Origin: an uncultured Eubacterium sp.
GTDB taxonomy: Bacteria > Bacillota > Clostridia > Oscillospirales > Acutalibacteraceae
Assembly (NCBI GenBank): GCA_905234495.1
Contig: CAJOHE010000009.1
Coordinates: 19,421-83,420, forward strand
Direction of reading: 5' to 3'
DNA: 64,000 bases
Both the position numbers and the translations under genes were made by a program. Below, piece by piece: positions 1-6,811 of the stretch (the stretch's first letter is position 1; each line of letters opens with the position of its first letter). The notes below the pieces were generated by a model. That model saw only the letters and a program-made list of their open reading frames with translations, had not been told where the DNA came from and made no database searches.

Positions 1-567
1 CTCGGCATTGATGTTTGAATCGAAAAGCCAGAACGGAACGTAAAGTCCCATTATCTCTTCAAGCTTGTTGTTGCTCTTGAAGGCGTTTGGCGCAAATTTC
101 TTTGATGAAACGTATTCCTTGAGCTTTGCCTTTGCGGCATTCTTGTCGAGCTTGAACGGAATTACGTAGTTTGGCTTGAGCATACCCGAAAGCCTGCCGC
201 TCATTACTACGGGGTTGCCGCAGTAGGGGCAGGACGTTGCAACCGTGTTCTGGTCGCCGACAATCTCGCCGCCGCAGGAATTGCAGACGAAGACGGACAT
301 ATTTGCGTCCTCTCCGTTCCAGCCCTGAGCGTAGCCCGTATTCCAGTCAAACTGGTCGGGCTGAAGCTGGTCCTGAGGATATGCTCCCTGCTGGGGCGCG
401 CCCTGCTGAGGGTAGCCCGGCTGCCGGTCAAGCACTGCGTCCTTGCTCTGAAGCTGAGCCATTTCATAGGTTGAGCCGCAGTAGGGACATTTCATCTTCT
501 GCGTAGCAGTGTCAAACGCAAGGGCACCGCCGCACGCAGGACATTTATAATCAAGTAAATCTGACAT
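1..567 (-). CDS. TFIIB-type zinc-ribbon protein, YdjG-like (3' end outside window)
   Basis: The reading frame opens with an ATG at 565-567 and stays open to the window edge, so only the N-terminal 189 residues are seen. Near the N-terminus is a CPACGG...CPYCG zinc ribbon (about residues 9-30). A Gln/Pro/Gly-rich linker follows, then a second ribbon, CNSCGG...CPYCG (about residues 102-125), and then a stretch reading KPNYVIPFKLDK and YVPFWLFD. Double-ribbon proteins of this type are annotated as TFIIB-type zinc-ribbon proteins; B. subtilis YdjG is one and sits beside SPFH-protein gene ydjI. It lies 26 bp downstream of the next gene on the same strand and probably shares its operon. Biochemical function is unknown. 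The family call is good; the link to YdjG is inference. Confidence 0.75.
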   Translation of the reverse strand, partial: MSDLLDYKCPACGGALAFDTATQKMKCPYCGSTYEMAQLQSKDAVLDRQPGYPQQGAPQQGAYPQDQLQPDQFDWNTGYAQGWNGEDANMSVFVCNSCGGEIVGDQNTVATSCPYCGNPVVMSGRLSGMLKPNYVIPFKLDKNAAKAKLKEYVSSKKFAPNAFKSNNKLEEIMGLYVPFWLFDSNINAE

Positions 568-593
568 ATTATTCCCTTTCTGTTAGTGGGTTA

Positions 594-1526
594 TTATGCT
601 TTGGGTGCGCCGCAGTTTGCACAGAAACCTGCTGCGCCGTTATTTGCAGCGCCGCAGCTCTGGCAGAACCACTGAGCACCCATCGGCTGCTGATATGCGC
701 CCTGCTGGGGATAACCCTGCTGCTGCATCGGCTGCTGGTATCCTCCCTGCATTGGCTGCTGATAACCGCCCTGCATCGGTGCCTGCTGCTGGTAGCCGCC
801 CATCGGTTGTTGCTGCTGATAACCACCCTGCATAGGTTGCTGGTATCCGCCCTGCATCGGCTGCTGATAACCGCCCTGCATCGGGGGCTGCTGCTGATAG
901 CCGCCCATGGGCTGATTCATTCCCATACCGCCCTGCATTCCGCCGTTAAGCGCCATAACGATTTCGTTTGCCATAGCCTCGTATCTTCTGAACTCTTCGG
1001 TATATCTGCTTTCGATATTCCTGTCGGTGAGGTCAACGGTAATTTCGCTGAAATAGGGTGAATTTACGCTGATATAAACGATGATGTCGTATTTATACTC
1101 ATAACGCGGAGGATTGAACGATCTTGTGTTGCCCTGTGAATCGCGCTCAAAGATTTCGCTTCTGTCCTCGTCAACGTCGTAGCGTACGCTTGTAACCTGA
1201 CCGATGTCGATGATATCCGCGTTTGCAGCCTTATAGTCGGAACTTCTGCTTACAACAAACTTGCGCTGTGAATCGTCGATGTAAACCTTTGTCTTTTCAC
1301 CGAGAACTCTTGTTGCGTTGAAGTATTTGAGGTTTTCCCTGTTCTGCTCCCTGTACTGAAGCTGCTGCTGAATCTCGGCAACAGTTGACTTTTTACGCTC
1401 GCTGAAAAACGGTGAAAGCTTCTTGCAGCAATCCGAACAGATTGTGCCGTCCTCTACCTTTCTGCTGCCGAGCATACCAACTGATTTACCGCAGATGGCA
1501 CATTCTTTTTTATCAAAAAGTCCCAT
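594..1526 (-). CDS. DUF4428-like zinc protein with GYQQP repeats and C-terminal zinc ribbon
   Basis: A 310-residue protein. The N-terminus has CAICGKS...CSDCC (about residues 10-34), a four-cysteine zinc site like DUF4428. The middle (about 60-190) is a folded region of unknown role. Residues about 200-285 are low complexity, with repeated GGYQQPMQ and GGYQQQ units. The C-terminus is another ribbon, CQSCGAANNG...CANCG. An AAGGAG-like site precedes the ATG. It lies 22 bp downstream of the SPFH gene and shares its repeat type, so the two products probably belong to one assembly. No enzyme motif is seen. A role in protein-protein contact at the membrane is inference from the neighbours. Confidence 0.72.
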   Translation of the reverse strand: MGLFDKKECAICGKSVGMLGSRKVEDGTICSDCCKKLSPFFSERKKSTVAEIQQQLQYREQNRENLKYFNATRVLGEKTKVYIDDSQRKFVVSRSSDYKAANADIIDIGQVTSVRYDVDEDRSEIFERDSQGNTRSFNPPRYEYKYDIIVYISVNSPYFSEITVDLTDRNIESRYTEEFRRYEAMANEIVMALNGGMQGGMGMNQPMGGYQQQPPMQGGYQQPMQGGYQQPMQGGYQQQQPMGGYQQQAPMQGGYQQPMQGGYQQPMQQQGYPQQGAYQQPMGAQWFCQSCGAANNGAAGFCANCGAPKA

Positions 1527-1548
1527 AATGTACTCCTTTGTTTAACTC

Positions 1549-2892
1549 TTATTTCTGAATGTCGTTCTCGTCAAACGGATCGCCGCACTGCTGACAGAAC
1601 TTAGGCGGATTCTGAGGATCCTGAGGCATCCAGCCGCACTTGTCGCATCTGTAAACGGGTGCGCCCGTAGGTCTCGGTTTGCCGCACTGCTGGCAGAACT
1701 GGCCCTGATTTACTGCGCCGCATGCGCACTGCCAACCCTGCTGCTGAGGCTGCTGATAACCGCCCTGCATCGGGGGCTGCTGCTGATAACCGCCCTGCTG
1801 GGGATAACCCTGTTGCGGGTAACCCTGCTGGGGATAGCCCTGCTGAGGATAACCCTGCTGCGGGTAGCCCTGCTGAGGCTGCTGCTGTCCCATAGCAAAG
1901 AGATTTGTTGCGGTGTTGCCGCCTGCGTTCATAGCCATACCCATACCGATAAAGCCGCCCATAGCGCCGCCCTGGTTGTTTGCAGCGTCACGCATAGCCT
2001 GACCCTGCGACTCAAGGAATACGCCGCCTGCCATAGCAGGATTGTTGCCTGCAGCTGCGCCACGCTGATATCTCTTGAGCTCTTCTGCGTCCGCCTCGTT
2101 CATTACTACAGGATTGAGGGCGATTTTAACAACCTCAAGTCCCCTGTTCTCTGCCCAGTCGGAACGAAGCTCGTTGTTCATAGCTTCCTTTAATTCCTTG
2201 GTGTGTGCCGGAATCTGGCTCGGACGAAGCTCCAGGCCCGAAAGCGTGCCGAGGCCTGCCTGAAGAGCATCAACGAATTCTGTCTTGAGCTGACCGTCAA
2301 TTTCTTCTCTTCTGTACTCCTGCTCTACGTTGCCGCAAACGTTTGTATAGAAAAGAAGCGGGTCGATAAGCTTGTATGAATATACGCCGCTGCACTTGAG
2401 GTCGGTTTCCATATCAAGACCGATTTTTGAATCAACAATACGGAAAAGAACGGGGTTCGGTGTGCCGAACTTGTTGTCGAGGATTTCCTTTGTGTTGAAA
2501 TAGTAAACTCTCTGGTCCTTTGCGGTGTCGCCGCCGAAGGTGAACCTCTTACCGATTACCGAGAAGGTGTTTTTGATTCCTTCGCCGAGGCCGCCGTAGA
2601 AGATTGAAGGCTCGGTTGAAGTGTCGTATACAAATTCGCCGGGCTCTGCGCAAACCTCTACAACCTTGCCCTGCTCAACGATAATCATACACTGACCGTC
2701 TGCAACGGCAACGATTGAACCGTTTGAAATGATATTGTCGCTGCCCTTTGTGTTTGAGCTTCTGCCCGAAGTTCTCTTCTGTCCCTTTGTTACAAGAACG
2801 TCCTTGTCGAGCGCTTCGCAATAGAAGTACTCTCTCCACTGGTCAGCTGTGGCGCCGGCTAATGCGCCGATTCCTGCTTTTAATAATCCCAT
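1549..2892 (-). CDS. SPFH-domain protein, YdjI/virion-core-like, with GYPQQ repeats and zinc ribbons
   Basis: A 447-residue protein. The N-terminal two thirds (about 1-280) match the SPFH/YdjI type: it starts MGLLKAGIGALAGATADQW, and contains VEQGKVVEVCAEPGEF and a long C-terminal helix. SPFH proteins oligomerise on membranes; YdjI works with YdjG and YdjH in the B. subtilis envelope-stress (PspA) operon. Residues about 335-390 are Gln/Gly/Pro/Tyr rich, including five exact GYPQQ units. Two zinc ribbons follow, CACGAVNQGQFCQQCG and CDKCGW...CQQCG. The start is supported by AAGGAG about 8 nt upstream. It heads the three-gene group that runs off the left edge of the window. The SPFH call is firm; stress sensing is inference. 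Confidence 0.82.
   Translation of the reverse strand: MGLLKAGIGALAGATADQWREYFYCEALDKDVLVTKGQKRTSGRSSNTKGSDNIISNGSIVAVADGQCMIIVEQGKVVEVCAEPGEFVYDTSTEPSIFYGGLGEGIKNTFSVIGKRFTFGGDTAKDQRVYYFNTKEILDNKFGTPNPVLFRIVDSKIGLDMETDLKCSGVYSYKLIDPLLFYTNVCGNVEQEYRREEIDGQLKTEFVDALQAGLGTLSGLELRPSQIPAHTKELKEAMNNELRSDWAENRGLEVVKIALNPVVMNEADAEELKRYQRGAAAGNNPAMAGGVFLESQGQAMRDAANNQGGAMGGFIGMGMAMNAGGNTATNLFAMGQQQPQQGYPQQGYPQQGYPQQGYPQQGYPQQGGYQQQPPMQGGYQQPQQQGWQCACGAVNQGQFCQQCGKPRPTGAPVYRCDKCGWMPQDPQNPPKFCQQCGDPFDENDIQK
1793..1867. repeat. Five tandem 15-bp coding repeats (GYPQQ units)
   Basis: Five consecutive 15-bp units of the form CCCTGCTGNGGRTAR on the plus strand encode five GYPQQ units in the SPFH protein. 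The units differ by one to three bases, and a sixth, degraded unit follows. Copy number could vary by slippage without shifting the frame. Confidence 0.9.
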
Positions 2893-2963
2893 ATGCTTTT
2901 TCTCCTTTTTACTGTAAGCTGTCGCTTATTTATTTTTATAATTACTGCGGTAAACCGCAATTA

Positions 2964-4007
2964 TTAACCTGTTGCGTATGAGCTTGTGTCAATCTTTGCA
3001 TTTGATACGAGTTCGCCCACAAGCTCAGCGAAAAATTCGCAGTTTGACGAATCGTCGATATAATCCCTGTTTTTCTTGACGTCGAGATTGTGGTCGCGGA
3101 AAACGGCAAAACTGTAGCAGACGCCGTCAATTTCCGTGAACAAATCACATTCCGCGCTCGGGAAGCTGTTTACCATACGGCAGTAATACCTGTTGCCCGA
3201 AGCTCTGAACGCCGTATAGTTCTCAGCGTCCGCCGCCTTTTCGTCGAATCTTTCCTTCGGGATATCCCCTTTGGCGTAGATTCTGTAGGGTATGTCGTCA
3301 ATGGTAAGAGTGCCTGTGACAACGAGGCGGGCATTTTCGATTGCGTAAGTGAGCTCAACCTCCTGACCGTAAATCGTTGCCGGATTCTCAAACGCCATCG
3401 TCTTTGAGCCGTCGTAAATCCTGCCGCCCGAATTCATCCCGCCTTCGCCGACCGTTATAATCACGGTTTGCTCGAGAGTATCGGTGAGGTCGTTCCACTC
3501 TTCCTCGGTCATACTGTTTATGTTGAGAAGAGAGGCGTCGACCATAACTCTTATGTAGCCCTCAAGGAACGGGGAAAACGCCGTGTAAACCGTTTCCCTG
3601 CCAGCGGCTGCGGACTTGACGTCCTTGCAGCATTCAAGGGAACTCATCTCAATCTTCTCCACTCCGGCTTCCGAGAAGGTTATGCCCTTGCTCTCTTCGT
3701 CGGATATATCCACGTTTATCGCAACGTTATAAAAGCTGCTGTCTGCGGCGTTTATGTTTCCTTTGAAAGAGCATCCGTTTGGCTGCGCGGTCTGTTCAAT
3801 TCCCTCGTAGGTGGGAAGCGCCGCGGAAACTGTTACGCCGTAGAAGTCGTCGGTATAGTCGACCTGCTCAAAGCCCTCGGGAATATTCTCGATTGCCGAG
3901 CCGTTTTCATCGCCGCCATCCGATTTTGAACAGCCTGCAAGCGATACCGCGCAGAACAGCATTATAACGGCAAGAAACAGGGCTGAATACTTTTTAAACA
4001 GATTCAT
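2964..4007 (-). CDS. Secreted lipoprotein of unknown function
   Basis: A 347-residue protein with a clear lipoprotein signal: a basic N-terminus, a hydrophobic stretch and the lipobox LAGC with Cys26. An acidic Ser/Asp/Glu linker follows, then a domain of mixed beta character starting about residue 50 (FYGVTVSAALPTYEG). No family is recognised. The start codon lies 3 bp after the stop of the upstream DUF6935-like gene, so the two are probably cotranscribed and translationally coupled. A weak TGCGGT/ACCGCA hairpin (about 2946-2959) follows its stop without a T-run, so some read-through into the SPFH operon is possible. Likely anchored on the outer face of the membrane. Confidence 0.72.
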   Translation of the reverse strand: MNLFKKYSALFLAVIMLFCAVSLAGCSKSDGGDENGSAIENIPEGFEQVDYTDDFYGVTVSAALPTYEGIEQTAQPNGCSFKGNINAADSSFYNVAINVDISDEESKGITFSEAGVEKIEMSSLECCKDVKSAAAGRETVYTAFSPFLEGYIRVMVDASLLNINSMTEEEWNDLTDTLEQTVIITVGEGGMNSGGRIYDGSKTMAFENPATIYGQEVELTYAIENARLVVTGTLTIDDIPYRIYAKGDIPKERFDEKAADAENYTAFRASGNRYYCRMVNSFPSAECDLFTEIDGVCYSFAVFRDHNLDVKKNRDYIDDSSNCEFFAELVGELVSNAKIDTSSYATG

Positions 4008-4010
4008 GTA

Positions 4011-4508
4011 TCACGCCCACGGATTTGTGCTCTCGGGGGCTCTGATTCCCGAAAGAAGGTACTGCTCCCAGAGATACCACTTGCCGTCCTTCGCAAGACG
4101 AAGCTCAATCGGTCTCGGGCTGTCCGCTCCGCTTGACTGTAAGAAAAGCTGAGCCATACCCTGAGTGTTGTATGAATAAGGTCCGTCGAAAACCCTTATT
4201 GTATACGGCATCTGCGGTGTGTAGTCGTTTGCGGGCGACGTGCCGAGGAAATATGACCTCGGAACATAGTCGTGGTCCATAAAACGGTCGCGGATGAACT
4301 GAAGGTCCATCGGCATCATCGGTCTCGGTCCGCGAAGATACTGAAGCATCTGCGTTGAGAGATCCCTGTTTACAGGATATACGCTGAGCGCAACGACTGT
4401 AAGCGCCGCGGTATCAAACGGATTTGAAAGCGCCGCCTGTGGCAGAGCCATAAATTCTTCAATGGTGTTTGGTATTGCGTTGAACACAATATCTGCTGAT
4501 CTGCTCAT
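4011..4508 (-). CDS. DUF6935-like protein
   Basis: 165 residues from the ATG at 4506-4508. A start ten codons upstream is possible in frame, but the AGGGGGT ribosome-binding site lies about 7 nt before the chosen ATG. It contains NAIPNTIEEF, ALPQAAL, PFDTAALTVVAL, FIRDRFMDHDYVPRSYF and GTSPANDY, a pattern I associate with DUF6935 proteins of Clostridia. These have no known function. No signal peptide, so it is cytoplasmic. It is the first gene after a good promoter and is followed by the lipoprotein gene. The family name is from memory and only moderately certain. Confidence 0.7.
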   Translation of the reverse strand: MSRSADIVFNAIPNTIEEFMALPQAALSNPFDTAALTVVALSVYPVNRDLSTQMLQYLRGPRPMMPMDLQFIRDRFMDHDYVPRSYFLGTSPANDYTPQMPYTIRVFDGPYSYNTQGMAQLFLQSSGADSPRPIELRLAKDGKWYLWEQYLLSGIRAPESTNPWA

Positions 4509-4561
4509 TATTCTACCCCCTGAGTAAATATATAGCATTTAAAAAATTTTATGCTAATTAT

Positions 4562-4590
4562 ATAATAATATATCAAAAGAGATATGTCAA
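4562..4590 (-). promoter_or_regulatory. Sigma-A-type promoter for the DUF6935-like gene
   Basis: On the minus strand, TTGACA (4585-4590), a 17-bp spacer and TATTAT (4562-4567). A 6-bp inverted repeat, TAGCAT/ATGCTA, around an A/T core (about 4532-4555) lies in the leader. Confidence 0.75.
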
Positions 4591-4610
4591 TATTGTATAT
4601 TATATATAAG

Positions 4611-4632
4611 AAAAACGCTGCTACGGGCAGCG
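4611..4632 (-). terminator. Rho-independent terminator of the surface-protein gene
   Basis: On the minus strand, CGCTGC, a 5-nt loop and GCAGCG, followed by TTTTTC. It sits about 45 bp past the stop of the gene at 4679-6376. Confidence 0.7.
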
Positions 4633-4678
4633 CTCTTCTTTGAAAGGTAAAATGATACTATGAAATATTTAATCGGGG

Positions 4679-6376
4679 TTATTCCCGCGATTTGCTGTTT
4701 TTTCTGCTGACTGTCACAGCGCCGAAAACTACGATTGCCGCCGCAGCCGCACCGAGAACGATATAGAGAATATAGCTCTTGCTGTCCCTGTCCTTCGCCG
4801 CGCCCGTTGAGAGAGAAACCGGAATAGTAGTGGTTTCGGCCTCAAGGTCATTGTCGGCGTTTGTGCCGAAAGCCGTGCTGACGTTATAGTAGCTGTCAAA
4901 GTCGGTTCTGTCGATGAAATCCGTTGAAAGAAGATTTGCTTCGCTGGTTGTGACCTCTGTCGAATACGCGCCCGTTACGGTTACGGTGTAATCACTGTCG
5001 CCTTCAATCACGGTCTCGCCGTTTGCAACAACCGTTACGGTGTTGCCGTCCTCGTCGATAATCTCGCCGCCGTCGGCTAAGTTGAGATTTGTTACTGTTG
5101 AATCGCCTGTTACTACCCACTTTGAGGACGCGTCGATATTCATTGTGATTGGTGATTCGGATGTGCTTGCAGCCGCCGAATTATCGGTGATTGAAGCCGC
5201 ACCCGTGTAGGTTGAATTTGAGATAACGTAGAAATCAAGCGAGCTGATTGTGTCAACCGAAATGTCGCCTGCAAGGTTTTCTTCCATAGCCGTGAAGGTT
5301 ACGGTTGCGCCGTTGCTGCCCTCCGTGCCCCAGTTATTTGAGCTGTTGCCCTCAACCGTGAGAAGAGCCGCGCTGTCATAATCGTAGTCAAGCACAGTAT
5401 TGCTGAGAACTACGTTTGCAGTTGTGTTTGTGATATAGAACATTGAGCCGCTTTCGATAGCGCTTGTAAGGTTTGAGTTAACCGCGTTAAAGGTTGCCGC
5501 CTCACCCGTCGTGCTCTCTGCGTCGCCCGATGTGGACTGATATATAATGATGCCGTTTGCAATAGGGTCGCTTGCTGTCTTGCCCGTGATTTCACTTGTG
5601 AGGTCCGAGTTATAGATAAGAACCGTGTTGAGTCCTTCCATTCCTGCAATCTGGCTGCCCGTTGCCGTACCCGTTACGTTGTCAACCTCGATGTCGCCGG
5701 TTGAATAAATCAGGGGCGAGCCCGAGCCTGCGGTTGTGAAGCTTGAATTTGTAACGGAAACGCTTCCGCCGCCGCGGTCGGTTGCAGTTGCGGCGCAGTG
5801 GTCGCCCTGGGTTGAGATTGTTGTCATATCGGCAATAATCGTACCGCCGTAGGTTGCGTCAAGTCCTCTTGAATTATCCGCAGAGGTTTTAATCGTATTA
5901 TTATAGGAATACACCGTGCCGCTGTCGGTTGCAAATATCGCGTTGCTTCCCGTACTGTCGGCGTTTAAATCGCTGTCGCCGATATATGCCGTTGAGCCCT
6001 CGCCCACCGAAAGAAGAATGGAATTGATTCCGTAGAAGTTGCAGTTGTCGCCGTCTTCATCGCTTCCGCTCTTGTTGAGCACCGAGGTCTGAATATCGAG
6101 CACACCTCCGTTTTGAGCTAATGCCGTGTTTGCATCGCTTTGGGTAGAGGAGAGTGTTTCACCGTTTGCCGATGCTTTTTCGCCGTCGGCGGTGAGGGTA
6201 GCGGAAAGTGTGCCCGAATAATCGTATGTCATCGTATCCGCTCCGCCGCCGCCACCGAAGCCGCCGCCACCGTCGGGCGGTGCTGAGGGGGGCGCCGCAA
6301 ATGCGGATACCGTTGCTGTCAGACAAAGTATTGCCGAGATTATTACCGCAGTCATTCTGCTGATTTTCTTTTTCAT
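4679..6376 (-). CDS. Large secreted, membrane-anchored beta-helix-like surface protein
   Basis: 565 residues from the ATG at 6374-6376, which has GGAG 8 nt upstream; a GTG three codons earlier is less likely. A signal peptide (MKKKISRMTAVIISAILCL, cut near AFA) is followed by a Pro/Gly-rich segment with GGGGFGGGGG. The long middle part is rich in Ser, Thr, Asn, Asp and Gly, with repeated short strands such as GGTIIADMTTIST and VSVTNSSFTTAGSG, as in right-handed parallel beta-helix proteins. A C-terminal transmembrane helix (YILYIVLGAAAAAIVVFGAV) and a basic tail (SRKNSKSRE) anchor it. No LPXTG motif. It could be an adhesin or glycan-binding protein, but no catalytic residues can be identified. 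Confidence 0.72.
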   Translation of the reverse strand: MKKKISRMTAVIISAILCLTATVSAFAAPPSAPPDGGGGFGGGGGADTMTYDYSGTLSATLTADGEKASANGETLSSTQSDANTALAQNGGVLDIQTSVLNKSGSDEDGDNCNFYGINSILLSVGEGSTAYIGDSDLNADSTGSNAIFATDSGTVYSYNNTIKTSADNSRGLDATYGGTIIADMTTISTQGDHCAATATDRGGGSVSVTNSSFTTAGSGSPLIYSTGDIEVDNVTGTATGSQIAGMEGLNTVLIYNSDLTSEITGKTASDPIANGIIIYQSTSGDAESTTGEAATFNAVNSNLTSAIESGSMFYITNTTANVVLSNTVLDYDYDSAALLTVEGNSSNNWGTEGSNGATVTFTAMEENLAGDISVDTISSLDFYVISNSTYTGAASITDNSAAASTSESPITMNIDASSKWVVTGDSTVTNLNLADGGEIIDEDGNTVTVVANGETVIEGDSDYTVTVTGAYSTEVTTSEANLLSTDFIDRTDFDSYYNVSTAFGTNADNDLEAETTTIPVSLSTGAAKDRDSKSYILYIVLGAAAAAIVVFGAVTVSRKNSKSRE

Positions 6377-6510
6377 ATCTGTCACTCCGTTTCGGAAAAT
6401 TTATCAATCGCTTTTGCTTTGATGAGTACATCTTAACCGATGAAAATGACGGGAATTTTGTTTTTCTGTGAAAAATTTATTGAAATAATAAACAATTTTG
6501 CCCAAAAGTA

Positions 6511-6539
6511 TTGACAAATGTTTAACATATGAATATAAT
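6511..6539 (+). promoter_or_regulatory. Consensus sigma-A promoter for the metal-efflux genes
   Basis: TTGACA (6511-6516), exactly 17 bp, then TATAAT (6534-6539): a perfect consensus. Such a strong core would normally need repression, which fits the palindrome laid over the -10 box. Confidence 0.85.
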
Positions 6540-6547
6540 TTCATATG
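6526..6547. promoter_or_regulatory. Palindromic operator over the -10 box, ArsR/SmtB-like
   Basis: CATATGAA, a 6-bp core that is the -10 box itself (TATAAT), then TTCATATG. The right half runs on as ATATGAACAGATGTT, which resembles the half-sites bound by ArsR/SmtB metal sensors (ATGAACA..TGTT). No such regulator gene is nearby, so the repressor would act in trans. The sequence is clear; the regulator family is inference. Confidence 0.65.
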
Positions 6548-6591
6548 AACAGATGTTATTAATGTTTTCTGTTCAGAAGGAAGTAATTATT

Positions 6592-6810
6592 ATGAAGAAA
6601 ATATATAAAGTAGAAGTTGACTGCCCTGCCTGCGCTTCAAAGATGGAAGAGGCAATCAGAAAAACAGACGGCGTTATTGACGCGACGCTCAGCTTTATGA
6701 CGCTGAAGCTCAGGGTTGAGTTTGCGGAAAACGCCGACGAAAAGGCTGTGATGAAAAGCGCTCTGAAGGCTTGCAGAAAAATTGAAAGAGATTGCGAGAT
6801 TTACTACTGA
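6592..6810 (+). CDS. Free-standing HMA (heavy-metal-associated) domain protein
   Basis: 72 residues from the ATG at 6592, chosen because AGAAGGAAG lies 8 nt upstream. The protein is a single ferredoxin-like HMA domain with the metal-binding loop DCPACASKM (residues 10-18); the CxxC cysteines are at 11 and 14. Many Zn/Cd ATPases carry this domain fused at the N-terminus. Here it is a separate gene that ends 1 bp before the ATPase start, so it is probably the cytosolic metal donor or sensor domain for that pump, supplied in trans. Binding of Zn(II) or Cd(II), rather than Cu(I), is inferred from the ATPase type. The acidic segment EFAENADEK is also present. Confidence 0.88.
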   Translation: MKKIYKVEVDCPACASKMEEAIRKTDGVIDATLSFMTLKLRVEFAENADEKAVMKSALKACRKIERDCEIYY

Positions 6811-6811
6811 T

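Noticed and set aside
1793..1882. Regular 15-bp repeats that could suggest a CRISPR array
   Set aside because: They are in-frame GYPQQ codons of the SPFH gene, with no spacers and no cas genes.
6529..6591. Upstream extension of the HMA protein to an ATG at 6529
   Set aside because: It would start inside the -10 box and operator. The ATG at 6592 has a ribosome-binding site and fits the family.
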